Shown: in pieces, positions 53,823 through 61,818 of the stretch
How the letters are laid out: the number at the start of each line of letters is the position of its first letter
Numbering within the stretch: the stretch's first letter is position 1
NCBI RefSeq assembly: GCF_012726295.1
Contig: NZ_JABAOB010000008.1
Coordinates: 124,001 to 188,000, forward strand
Reading direction: 5' to 3'
DNA length: 64,000 nucleotides
From: Chitinophaga sp. Ak27
Lineage (GTDB): Bacteria; Bacteroidota; Bacteroidia; Chitinophagales; Chitinophagaceae
Position numbers and translations under genes: made by a program
The notes under the pieces: model-generated
Database searches by the model: none
The model's input: the letters and a program-made list of their open reading frames with translations, nothing else
Told to the model about the DNA's origin: nothing

Positions 53823-54989
53823 TTAGTACAATAAGTATTTTGCGCGTGTTATTTTGAATTTGGCGAGGCCTGGCTCCCAGCTTTTACGGATATCGGTTTC
53901 TGACATTCCCTTGATGATTTGTTGCTGCAATTGTGTATTGCCGGCCACTTTACTGAAGAAAGGGATAAAGAATTTACTTTTATCCGGGTAGGCGCGATAA
54001 GCGTCGAGCAGCCATTTTAATTCAATTTTGCGGCCCAGGTGTGGTACTGTTTCCGGCGCATTGCTCAGGTCCACACCATAGCAACGCTGATCTTTCAGCA
54101 CCGGGGTAGGATTGGTGGCGCTGGCACGGGGAATAAAGGAAAAACCTTTATCAGGCAGCAGGGGGGAGCCATATACCTGGAAAGGCTTGTCGGTGCCACG
54201 TCCGAGGCTGAGGGTTGTTCCTTCAAAAAAACAGAGGGATGAATAAAGGTTGATAGCCGCCATGTTGGGTAAATTGGGAGAAGGCTTAATGGGTACGCGG
54301 TAAAAAGTTTGGTGGCTATAATTTTCGCAAGGAATTACTTTGATATCACAGTGCAGGCCTTTGCTCAGCATATGCTCACCGTTGAGCATCCGGGCGTACT
54401 CTCCTACTGTCATGCCATGTACAATTGGAATGGGTTGCATGCCTATGAAAGAGCGGTAGGCGGTATCAAGAATGGGGCCATCTACATAGTCGCCGTTAGG
54501 ATTGGGGCGATCGAGTATCACCAGTGTCTTCTTGTTTTCAGCAGCAGATTCCATTAGTTCCTGCAGGGAAGAAATATAGGTGAAGAAGCGGGTGCCTACA
54601 TCCTGTATGTCAAACAACAGGATATCCACATCTTTCAGATCGGCGGCCGTAGCTTTGCGATGTTGTCCGTACAGGGAAACGATGGGAATACCGGTAGCAG
54701 AATCAATGCTGTTGGCTACTGTTTCGCCGTGACCGGCATTGCCACGGAAGCCATGTTCCGGGCTGAATATCTTCTGAATTTTTATATGCAGTTTCAACAG
54801 GGAATCTACCAGGTGGGTATGGTCGATGGTAGCTGTTTGATTGACCAACATAGCTACCCGTTTGTTTTTCAATAATGGGAGGTAGCGGGCTGTTTGTGTA
54901 GCGCCTGGTAATATATGATCCGCGTATTGAGCGGAAGTTTCCCTGAAAAGGCCTGCAAGGAGGATACAGATAAGATATATACGGTTCAT
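53823..54989 (-). CDS. namZ: Exo-beta-N-acetylmuramidase NamZ-like protein (DUF1343)
   Basis: A 388-residue exported protein of the DUF1343 family, whose characterised member NamZ (GH171) removes MurNAc from peptidoglycan fragments. A signal peptide ending near ETSAQ is followed by FSPEHGFRGNAGHGE, LLFDIQDVGTRFFTYISSL, LDRPNPNG and HGMTVGEYARMLNGE, all family hallmarks. The frame extends to 55028, but ATG 54989 gives the proper signal peptide. It probably works in cell-wall recycling. Confidence 0.9.
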   Translation of the reverse strand: MNRIYLICILLAGLFRETSAQYADHILPGATQTARYLPLLKNKRVAMLVNQTATIDHTHLVDSLLKLHIKIQKIFSPEHGFRGNAGHGETVANSIDSATGIPIVSLYGQHRKATAADLKDVDILLFDIQDVGTRFFTYISSLQELMESAAENKKTLVILDRPNPNGDYVDGPILDTAYRSFIGMQPIPIVHGMTVGEYARMLNGEHMLSKGLHCDIKVIPCENYSHQTFYRVPIKPSPNLPNMAAINLYSSLCFFEGTTLSLGRGTDKPFQVYGSPLLPDKGFSFIPRASATNPTPVLKDQRCYGVDLSNAPETVPHLGRKIELKWLLDAYRAYPDKSKFFIPFFSKVAGNTQLQQQIIKGMSETDIRKSWEPGLAKFKITRAKYLLY

Positions 54990-55094
54990 GTTGTTAAGAT
55001 ACGGTAAAGGTTTTATTGACTGTATCAAAAAATAGGGATTATAGCAGCTTTTCGTATCTTGCGCGTAATTATTAACACTAAATAACTAATTTTT

Positions 55095-55523
55095 ATGCAA
55101 GCTGTTAAAAACGGGGATACCGTGAAAGTGCATTACCATGGCCGTTTAACGAATGGAACTACTTTTGATTCCTCCGAAGGTAGAGCTCCACTTGAATTCA
55201 AGGTAGGCGCCGGTATGGTTATCAAAGGTTTTGAGAATGGTGTGCTCGACATGAAAGTGGGAGACAAAAAGACCATTCATATCCCTGTTGATCAGGCATA
55301 TGGTCCTAAGAGCGATGAAATGATCATGGATTTCCCTAAGGAAAACATTCCAGCTGATCTGAATCCTGAGGTGGGCATGGAATTGCAGATGAGCAACCCA
55401 CAGGGCCAGGTATTCCAGGTAAAAGTAGCTGCTATCGGCGATACTTACATTACCTTGGATGCTAACCATGCGCTGGCGGGCGAAGACCTGATTTTCGACC
55501 TGGAACTGGTAGAAATCGTTTAA
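55095..55523 (+). CDS. FKBP-type peptidyl-prolyl isomerase, SlyD-like
   Basis: A 142-residue isomerase without signal peptide. The FKBP core (VKVHYHGRLTNGTTFDSS, APLEFKVGAGMVIKGFENGVLDMKVGDKKTIHIP) is interrupted by an insert-in-flap chaperone segment (about 70-120) and ends in NHALAGEDLIFDLELVEI, as in SlyD. The His-rich metal-binding tail of E. coli SlyD is absent. A -7-like TATCTTG lies at 55055-55061. Confidence 0.93.
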   Translation: MQAVKNGDTVKVHYHGRLTNGTTFDSSEGRAPLEFKVGAGMVIKGFENGVLDMKVGDKKTIHIPVDQAYGPKSDEMIMDFPKENIPADLNPEVGMELQMSNPQGQVFQVKVAAIGDTYITLDANHALAGEDLIFDLELVEIV

Positions 55524-55540
55524 TATTAAAATTTTTGTTG

Positions 55541-55579
55541 GCCGGATACAGCGGATGGCCGCTGTATCCGGCTTTTTTT
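55541..55579. terminator. Terminator between the FKBP gene and the metE operon
   Basis: A perfect 14-bp stem (GCCGGATACAGCGG and complement), loop ATGG, followed by seven T residues; an AAAA run on the other side may let it act for the convergent transcript. Confidence 0.95.
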
Positions 55580-55586
55580 ATGCCCG

Positions 55587-55787
55587 TTAATGTGGGGATT
55601 CCGAAAATACTATTTTCATTTCGCGTAAACAGTCGGCGCAAAGACATCCATGATATTGCTGCCGGATGAAGTCCAGCTCATCTTCAGTTAACGGCACTTC
55701 CTGGCATTGACAGCGAAGAATAGTGCCTACGCGGCATTCAAAGTCGCGATAGCATCGCGGGCAGGTAACTGTTTCATGACATGGCAT
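55587..55787 (-). CDS. Small cysteine-rich CWC-type protein
   Basis: A 66-residue protein with eight cysteines in the pattern CPRC, FEC, RCQC, and CLCADC, matching the Cys-rich CWC family and suggesting zinc binding. The function of the family is unknown. It begins eight bases after the metE stop and is probably cotranscribed with it. Confidence 0.8.
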   Translation of the reverse strand: MPCHETVTCPRCYRDFECRVGTILRCQCQEVPLTEDELDFIRQQYHGCLCADCLREMKIVFSESPH

Positions 55788-55795
55788 TCACCAAT

Positions 55796-58093
55796 TTACG
55801 AAGCTTTTTCCTTTTTGCTTCGCATATTCCTGGCCGCTACCACCATATTGAGCAATGCCTGTTCTGTTTCCGGCCATTTCCTGGTTTTTAATCCACAGTC
55901 GGGGTTTACCCAAATATTACGCACGGGGAGCAATTGCGCCGCTTTATCCAATAATCCTTCCATTTCCGCCACGGTAGGTACCCTTGGCGAATGAATATCA
56001 TATACACCCGGCCCTGTTTCATTTGGATAGGAGAAGTGAGCAAAAGCTTCCAGCAGTTCCATTTGTGAGCGGGAAGTTTCGATGGTGATCACATCTGCGT
56101 CCATAGCGGCGATATGTTCAATGATATCATTGAATTCAGCATAGCACATATGCGTATGAATCTGGGTGGCGTCGTCTACGGTGCTGACAGCCAGCCGGAA
56201 GGCTTTTACCGCCTTTTCGAGGTAAGCGGCGCGTTGGGCTTTGCGCAGCGGAAGTCCTTCCCGCAGGGCGGGTTCGTCGACCTGGATGATGTTAATGCCG
56301 GCATCTTCGAGGTCTTTCACTTCATCCCGGATCGCCAGCGCCAACTGAAAGGCAGTCTGCATACGGGGTTGATCATTCCGTACAAATGACCATTGCAGAA
56401 TGGTAATGGGCCCGGTAAGCATTCCTTTCACTGGTTTGGAGGTGAGCGATTGGGCATAGCGGCTCCAGGCCACAGTCATAGGCGCGGGGCGTTGTACATC
56501 GCCAAAAATAATGGGAGGTTTTACACAGCGGGAGCCATAGCTCTGTACCCAGCCGTTTTGTGTAAATACAAATCCATCCAGTTGTTCCCCGAAATATTCC
56601 ACCATATCATTTCGTTCAAACTCGCCATGTACCAATACATCCAGGCCCAGGCTTTCCTGACGGTAAATGGTTTCCGTGATGGCCTGACGGATATCGGCCT
56701 GGTAGGTTTCTTCTGTGATAACGCCTTTTTTTAGATCGGCGCGCAGCTGCCTGATTTCCGTGGTTTGTGGGAAAGAGCCGATAGTGGTGGTAGGAAACAG
56801 GGGAAGCTGTAACACCGATTGCTGCAATACCTGCCGGTGTGGGAAGATACTGTGGCGTTGCATGTCTACGCTGCGAATATCGGCTATCCTGGCTTTCACC
56901 GCAGGGATATGAATAGCCGCAGATGTTTTACGGCTGATCATGGCGCTTTGGTTATCCGCGAGAGATGATAGATCGCCGGCTGCTATTTGTTTCAGGTCCA
57001 TTACCTCTGACACTTTCTGCTGGGCAAAGGCCATCCATTGCCTGATACCCGGCTCCATTGCGGTTTCCAGGTCGAGATTATAGGGCACATGCAGAAGGGA
57101 ACAGGAGGTGCCCAGCAGCAGGCGTTCTGTTCCTATTTTGTTGACAGCCTTTTCAATGAGCGTGAGGGATTGGGTGTAATCGTTTTTCCAGATATTACGT
57201 CCGTCTACTACGCCGAGGGATAACCACTTATCTTCCGGGAGAGCGGGCAAGATGGTATCCAGTTGTTCCGGGGCGCGTACCAGGTCGATGTGCAGCGCTT
57301 TTACCGGCAATTGTAAAGCCAGTACCGCATTATCTTCCAGGGCGCCGAAATAGGTAGTGAGGAGTACGTTGAGCCGGGGCAATGCCTGGCGGATAGCGCT
57401 ATAGGCGCGATGATAAAGGTCGCTCACAGCGGGGTCGAGGTCTGTCACCAGGAAGGGTTCATCGAGTTGTACCCAGGTGGCGCCAGCCTGCTGTAAGGCT
57501 TCCAGGAGTTGGATATACACCGGCAGCAGTTTTTCGAGCAATTGCGGATAACTCAGCTCCGCATCTTTTATTTTCCCGCACAACATTAATGTTACCGGCC
57601 CTGGCAGCACTGGTTTGGTGGTAATGCCAAGGCTGAGGGCTTCTTTGAATTCGGCGACACATTTAGGTTGATATAGCTGGTATTCCTGGGCAGCTTCAAA
57701 TTCAGGTACCATGTAGTGATAGTTAGTATCGAACCATTTGGTCATTTCCAGGGCGGTGATGTCGAAATTATTTTTCTGGTATCCCCGCGCGAGCGCAAAG
57801 TACAGCTCGGGACAGTTGGGATTGGCGAAAGTGGCTCTCAGGGCCTGGAAGCGGGCCGGTATGATACCAAGTGTCACACACATATCCAGTATCTGGTCGT
57901 AGTAAGAAAAGTCGTTGGAAGGTATAAGATCAATACCGGCTGCCTGCAGGAAGGTCCAGTTTTCTTTTCGTAGTTGCCTTGCCGTTAGTTCTAACCGTTC
58001 CAGTGAAATTTTTCCGGTCCAGTAACTTTCGCAGGCCTTTTTCAGTTCGCGCTGGCTACCTATTCTCGGGTAGCCTGGAATGTTGGTGATCAT
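55796..58093 (-). CDS. metE: Cobalamin-independent methionine synthase
   Basis: A 765-residue enzyme transferring a methyl group from methyltetrahydrofolate-polyglutamate to homocysteine. Two related barrels are present; the C-terminal one holds the zinc ligands in HTHMCYAEF and VNPDCGLKTRKW, with GPITILQWSFVRNDQPR and the substrate Asp/Glu segments. The N-terminus (PGYPRIGSQRELKKACESYW) is canonical. No S-box or cobalamin riboswitch was recognised upstream; a -7 box and a dyad are. Confidence 0.97.
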   Translation of the reverse strand: MITNIPGYPRIGSQRELKKACESYWTGKISLERLELTARQLRKENWTFLQAAGIDLIPSNDFSYYDQILDMCVTLGIIPARFQALRATFANPNCPELYFALARGYQKNNFDITALEMTKWFDTNYHYMVPEFEAAQEYQLYQPKCVAEFKEALSLGITTKPVLPGPVTLMLCGKIKDAELSYPQLLEKLLPVYIQLLEALQQAGATWVQLDEPFLVTDLDPAVSDLYHRAYSAIRQALPRLNVLLTTYFGALEDNAVLALQLPVKALHIDLVRAPEQLDTILPALPEDKWLSLGVVDGRNIWKNDYTQSLTLIEKAVNKIGTERLLLGTSCSLLHVPYNLDLETAMEPGIRQWMAFAQQKVSEVMDLKQIAAGDLSSLADNQSAMISRKTSAAIHIPAVKARIADIRSVDMQRHSIFPHRQVLQQSVLQLPLFPTTTIGSFPQTTEIRQLRADLKKGVITEETYQADIRQAITETIYRQESLGLDVLVHGEFERNDMVEYFGEQLDGFVFTQNGWVQSYGSRCVKPPIIFGDVQRPAPMTVAWSRYAQSLTSKPVKGMLTGPITILQWSFVRNDQPRMQTAFQLALAIRDEVKDLEDAGINIIQVDEPALREGLPLRKAQRAAYLEKAVKAFRLAVSTVDDATQIHTHMCYAEFNDIIEHIAAMDADVITIETSRSQMELLEAFAHFSYPNETGPGVYDIHSPRVPTVAEMEGLLDKAAQLLPVRNIWVNPDCGLKTRKWPETEQALLNMVVAARNMRSKKEKAS

Positions 58094-58116
58094 ATGTAGC
58101 GTGTATTTATTCTATG

Positions 58117-58124
58117 CAAACCTA
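58117..58124 (-). promoter_or_regulatory. -7 box for metE
   Basis: TAGGTTTG on the minus strand, 23 bases before the metE ATG. No -33 TTG at standard spacing, suggesting activator dependence. Confidence 0.6.
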
Positions 58125-58139
58125 TTATTATTGGTCATT

Positions 58140-58156
58140 TGTTCGAATAGTGAACA
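58140..58156. promoter_or_regulatory. Operator candidate TGTTC-N7-GAACA between metE and pepT
   Basis: A perfect 5-7-5 dyad lying 15 bases upstream of the metE -7 box, where a transcription activator or repressor would contact polymerase. The flanks ATTT and AAAT extend the symmetry. Confidence 0.5.
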
Positions 58157-58274
58157 TAAATTCAGTTTTTTGTATTAAAATTTTGCAATTATTTAGAATA
58201 AATTACTAAAATGAATATTATGAGCGGTGGTAAAACAGAATAATCTACGGTGGAGGTGTGAAGGTGATTTTCGT

Positions 58275-58282
58275 TACGTTTG
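58275..58282 (+). promoter_or_regulatory. -7 box for pepT, abutting the start codon
   Basis: TACGTTTG ends four bases before the ATG at 58287, predicting a leaderless transcript. Confidence 0.7.
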
Positions 58283-58286
58283 CAAT

Positions 58287-59534
58287 ATGTTTACAAATTA
58301 CTCATATACAGTCGATACACGCTTTATGCGTTATGCGCAAATAGATACGCAGTCAGATCCACTGAGTTCCACTTTTCCTACCACGGAAAAACAGAAGGAT
58401 CTTTCCCGCCTGCTGGTAAAGGAATTACTGGAAATGGGCATCACAGATGCCGAATTAGACGAACATGGTTATGTATACGCTACCCTTCCTGCCAATACGG
58501 ATAAGCAGGTGCCGGTGATTTGTTTCTGTTCACATGTCGACACTTCTTCCGATAGCAGTGGCACTGGGGTAAAACCCATTGTGCACCGGCAATATGATGG
58601 GGGGGATATTGTATTGCCCGATGATAAAAATGTGGTGATCCGTCCCCAGGAGCATCCTTACCTGGCCAGCAAAAAGGGGGATGATATCATTACCGCCAGC
58701 GGCACTACATTGCTGGGCGCCGATGATAAAGCCGGTGTGGCGGAAATCATGGATGCAGCACACTTTCTGGTTACCCATCCGGAAGTAAAGCACGGGGCTA
58801 TCCGCATCCTGTTTACACCCGATGAGGAAGTTGGCCGTGGGGTAGAAAAAGTAGATATGAAGAAACTGGGTGCCAGCTTTGGTTATACCATGGATGGCGG
58901 AGAACTGGGTTCCCTGGAAGATGAGAACTTTTCCGCCGATGGCGCAAAAATAACGGTACATGGCATCAGCGCGCATCCCGGTGCAGCGAAGGATAAGCTG
59001 GTCAGCGCGATTAAAATAGCTGGTGAAATCGTAGATGCATTGCCGAAAGACAGTCTTTCTCCTGAAACCACGGAAGACCGGGAAGGCTTTATTCACCCGG
59101 TTCGTATACAGGGCACTGTAGAAAAGACGGAGATAGATTTTATTATCCGGGATTTTGAAACGGCGCAACTGGAAGCGCATGAAACATACCTGCGTCGCGT
59201 GATGGATAAGGTATTGGCAAAGCATCCGGGCGCCCGGGCTACGTTGAAAGTAACGGAACAGTATCGTAATATGAAGGAAGTACTGGTACATCATCCGGAG
59301 GTTACGGCTTATGCCGCGGAAGCTATGCGCCGTGCGGATGTACAGCCGCTGAGGATGAGCATCCGTGGCGGTACTGATGGTTCCCGCCTGTCTTTTATGG
59401 GCTTACCTTGTCCTAATATTTTTACCGGTGAAATGGCGCTTCACAGTAAGCAGGAGTATGTAAGTATCCAGGATATGAAGAAGGCCGTACAGACAATTGT
59501 GTATCTGGCACAGCTTTGGGAGGAGAAGGCATAA
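58287..59534 (+). CDS. pepT: Peptidase T (tripeptide aminopeptidase)
   Basis: A 415-residue M20 dizinc aminopeptidase acting on tripeptides. Metal ligands are visible in CSHVDTS, GADDKAG, PDEEVG, MDGGELG and the last His in LHSKQEYV. A long frame reaches back to GTG 58227, but ATG 58287 matches the family N-terminus (RFMRYAQIDTQS) and sits just after the -7 box. A weak A/T hairpin follows. Confidence 0.95.
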   Translation: MFTNYSYTVDTRFMRYAQIDTQSDPLSSTFPTTEKQKDLSRLLVKELLEMGITDAELDEHGYVYATLPANTDKQVPVICFCSHVDTSSDSSGTGVKPIVHRQYDGGDIVLPDDKNVVIRPQEHPYLASKKGDDIITASGTTLLGADDKAGVAEIMDAAHFLVTHPEVKHGAIRILFTPDEEVGRGVEKVDMKKLGASFGYTMDGGELGSLEDENFSADGAKITVHGISAHPGAAKDKLVSAIKIAGEIVDALPKDSLSPETTEDREGFIHPVRIQGTVEKTEIDFIIRDFETAQLEAHETYLRRVMDKVLAKHPGARATLKVTEQYRNMKEVLVHHPEVTAYAAEAMRRADVQPLRMSIRGGTDGSRLSFMGLPCPNIFTGEMALHSKQEYVSIQDMKKAVQTIVYLAQLWEEKA

Positions 59535-59564
59535 AATATTGCGAAGAACTTTCGCAAATATTTT
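59533..59564 (+). terminator. Weak A/T-rich hairpin after pepT
   Basis: AAATATTGCGAA pairs with TTCGCAAATATTT (one bulge) and is followed by TTTT. Its left end overlaps the pepT stop codon. Confidence 0.6.
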
Positions 59565-59619
59565 ACTACTTTAACCGTTTATATAGTGATCTACTTATGC
59601 ACCCGTTAAAATATAGTTC

Positions 59620-60336
59620 ATGTTGTTAGGTTTAATTACATTATTACAGGATTCTTTATTACAACCCAAAGCAGATACCGTGGCCCAGGGCATTGGCGCT
59701 GCTCCCGCTGCTACACCGCAAATACACCTGATAGATATGCTGATGAAGGGTGGTGTGCTGATGATTCCATTGGGGATACTTTCCCTGGTGGCGGTATATG
59801 TATTTGTGGAAAGGGCTATTACCATCAGTAAAGCCGGTAAGCTGCCTGATAACTTTATGCCGATGATCCGCGATCAGATTACCTCCGGTAATATGCAATC
59901 TGCCAGATCCCTGGCTAAAAACACCGCAGGGCCTATTGCCAGGATGATTGAGAAAGGGATTCAGCGTATTGGTAAGCCGATCGAGAATATTGAGAAATCT
60001 ATGGAGAATGTGGGTAAACTGGAAATTTACGGCATGGAGAAAAACCTGGTTATCCTGTCTATTATTGCCGGGATTGCGCCTATGTTCGGATTCCTGGGTA
60101 CCATTGCCGGTATGATCCAAACTTTCTTCAACATTTCTATTACCTCTGATATCACCCTGGGTACTATTGCCGGTGGTATTTATGTAAAGATGATCACTTC
60201 TGCATCTGGTCTGATTATCGGTATAGTGGCGTTTATCGGTTACAGCTACCTGAATGCGCAGATAGACAAGGTCGTAAACAAGATGGAGGGAGCTTCTGCT
60301 GAATTCATCGATATTTTGCAGGAACCAACCCGCTAA
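59620..60336 (+). CDS. exbB: ExbB/TolQ/MotA family proton channel protein
   Basis: A 238-residue inner-membrane protein with three helices. MKGGVLMIPLGILSLVAVYVFVERAI starts the family domain; the two C-terminal helices (LSIIAGIAPMFGFLGTIAGMI and MITSASGLIIGIVAFIGYSYL) line the proton path. With ExbD it powers TonB-dependent transport or Tol-type envelope work. No tonB is adjacent; the assignment to exb over tol is by convention. Confidence 0.92.
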   Translation: MLLGLITLLQDSLLQPKADTVAQGIGAAPAATPQIHLIDMLMKGGVLMIPLGILSLVAVYVFVERAITISKAGKLPDNFMPMIRDQITSGNMQSARSLAKNTAGPIARMIEKGIQRIGKPIENIEKSMENVGKLEIYGMEKNLVILSIIAGIAPMFGFLGTIAGMIQTFFNISITSDITLGTIAGGIYVKMITSASGLIIGIVAFIGYSYLNAQIDKVVNKMEGASAEFIDILQEPTR

Positions 60337-60347
60337 AACAACCACTC

Positions 60348-60743
60348 ATGAATTTACGAAGGCGAAATAAGCGGCATGTGGAAATGCACAACTCTGCACT
60401 GAACGATATCCTGTTCATTCTGTTGTTGTTTTTCCTGATTGTTTCCACACTGGCCAATCCGAATGTTATCAAGCTGCTGTTGCCCAAGGCGAAGAGCAAT
60501 ACCAAGGCCAAACAAACCGTAGTGGTGAGCATCAACGACAAACGTGAATTTTTTGTGGGTACCAACAAAGTACCGTTTGATCACCTTAAACAGGCATTGG
60601 CGCCTTCTATAGTCAATGAAAAAATAGAGCCTACTATTGTGATCAACGCAGAGAAATCAGTACCGGTAGAAGATGTAGTGAATGTGATGGAAGTGGCCCG
60701 GGAAATGGGCGCCAAGGTAGTGTTGGCAACAGCACACAAATAG
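60348..60743 (+). CDS. exbD: ExbD/TolR family biopolymer transport protein
   Basis: A 131-residue partner of ExbB. A basic N-terminus (LRRRNKRHVEMHNSALND) leads to a single membrane helix (ILFILLLFFLIVSTLANP); the periplasmic domain follows (TIVINAEKSVPVEDVVNVMEVAREMGAKVVLAT). The usual functional Asp in the helix region appears as NSALNDILF. It lies 11 bases after exbB; its stop is two bases before element copy I. Confidence 0.92.
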   Translation: MNLRRRNKRHVEMHNSALNDILFILLLFFLIVSTLANPNVIKLLLPKAKSNTKAKQTVVVSINDKREFFVGTNKVPFDHLKQALAPSIVNEKIEPTIVINAEKSVPVEDVVNVMEVAREMGAKVVLATAHK

Positions 60744-60745
60744 AG

Positions 60746-60864
60746 GCTGAAAGCATAAAGCGAAAAGCATAAAGCTATTGTGGAGAATGATCTTAGCGAA
60801 TATTGTAAAATCGCTTTGGTCATTCTCCACAATAGCTTTATGCTTTTCGCTTTATGCTTTCAGC
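60746..60864. repeat. Heptad palindrome element, copy I (45-bp perfect arms)
   Basis: Arms 60746-60790 and 60820-60864 are exact reverse complements over 45 bp around a 29-base loop. Heptads are GCTGAAA, GCATAAA, GCGAAAA, GCATAAA, then GCTATTGTGGAGAATGA. The loop differs from that of copy B by one base. On the minus strand, heptads GCTGAAA and GCATAAA encode the last Leu-Lys-Ala-TAA of prmC. Convergent setting. Confidence 0.95.
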
Positions 60865-61709
60865 TTCCCCTTTACCATGCGGTCTTTCCCAAACATGTCC
60901 TGTTTCAGCGTTACCTCTTTAAATCCCAGTTCCTCCATTAATGCCACCACTTCTTTGCCCAGTGCTTCGTTGATTTCGAAGTAGAGCGCACCACCGGGAA
61001 GTAGCTTTTGTTTGGCCATCATGGAAATATGGCGGTAAAACAAGAGCGCATCGTTGTCGGGAACAAAGAGCGCGAGAGAGGGCTCATAGCCCCAAACCTG
61101 CTCCTGCATGGACTGTTGCTCACTTTGGGTAATATAGGGGGGATTGCTCACAATCAGGTCGAACGACGGCAAGGTGCTTACCTGTGCGGGATCCAGTGCA
61201 TCCATCAATAAGAAATTTACCTCCAGCCGGAGACGGGAAGCATTGCTGCGAGCCACTTCCAGGGCACCTTCGCTCACATCCACCGCAGATACCTGTGCAT
61301 CGGGTAATGATTTTTTCAGGGCCAGGGGAATACAACCGCTGCCTGTGCCTACATCCAGCAAATGAAGCCGGTGCCGGTGTGCGGTATCCTGTACTATCCA
61401 CTCTACCAGTTCTTCCGTTTCCGGCCGGGGAATCAGCACGTTTTTATTGACCAGGAGCTCCATGCCATAAAACCAGCCGGTGCCGGTAATGTATTGTACG
61501 GGTTCCTGCCGTTGCAAGGCTTCTATCGCCGTTTTCAGACGTTGGTTCTGATCGGGGGAGAGCATTTTTGTTTTGTGAACAATACGATCCAGTTTGCTCA
61601 TACCCGTTAGATACTCCATGATGATATGCGCTATACTGGCGGCTTCCCGCTCGTCGTATAATTCACTGATGGCACCTGTGATATAGGTAAAGGCAGTTTG
61701 TATAGTCAA
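60852..61709 (-). CDS. prmC: Release factor glutamine methyltransferase
   Basis: A 285-residue SAM-dependent enzyme that methylates the GGQ glutamine of release factors. The SAM motif is HLLDVGTGSGCIPLAL and the catalytic motif is IVSNPPY. An N-terminal helical domain of about 80 residues precedes. The last residues (Leu-Lys-Ala) and stop come from palindromic element copy I. It is divergent from ribD. Confidence 0.95.
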   Translation of the reverse strand: MTIQTAFTYITGAISELYDEREAASIAHIIMEYLTGMSKLDRIVHKTKMLSPDQNQRLKTAIEALQRQEPVQYITGTGWFYGMELLVNKNVLIPRPETEELVEWIVQDTAHRHRLHLLDVGTGSGCIPLALKKSLPDAQVSAVDVSEGALEVARSNASRLRLEVNFLLMDALDPAQVSTLPSFDLIVSNPPYITQSEQQSMQEQVWGYEPSLALFVPDNDALLFYRHISMMAKQKLLPGGALYFEINEALGKEVVALMEELGFKEVTLKQDMFGKDRMVKGKLKA

Positions 61710-61784
61710 TATGAATAGTTTAAGGAATACGCCCGGAAAAACGCAAACCCGGGAAGCGGCGCATTTTCCATTGGCTAAAAACGA

Positions 61785-61792
61785 TACTTTTG
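61785..61792 (+). promoter_or_regulatory. -7 box for ribD
   Basis: TACTTTTG, 26 bases before the ATG at 61819. It lies inside the longer open frame that starts at 61711, arguing against that earlier start. Confidence 0.6.
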
Positions 61793-61818
61793 CAAAGTTA
61801 TTATATCACCCTGGGATT

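Noticed and set aside
58530..59294. Minus-strand open frame of 254 codons opposite pepT
   Set aside because: Shadow of a metallopeptidase gene with all its zinc ligands present.
5413..60864. Interpreting the heptad palindromes as a CRISPR array or tandem repeat locus
   Set aside because: Copies are single and dispersed, with internal symmetry and no spacers or cas genes.
5413..60864. Interpreting the palindromes only as intrinsic terminators
   Set aside because: Two copies lie in divergent gaps, the arms are far longer than needed, and ordinary short terminators are used at other gene ends in this window.
8906..60864. Classical MITE with target-site duplications
   Set aside because: I compared the bases flanking the perfect copies and saw no convincing direct duplication.
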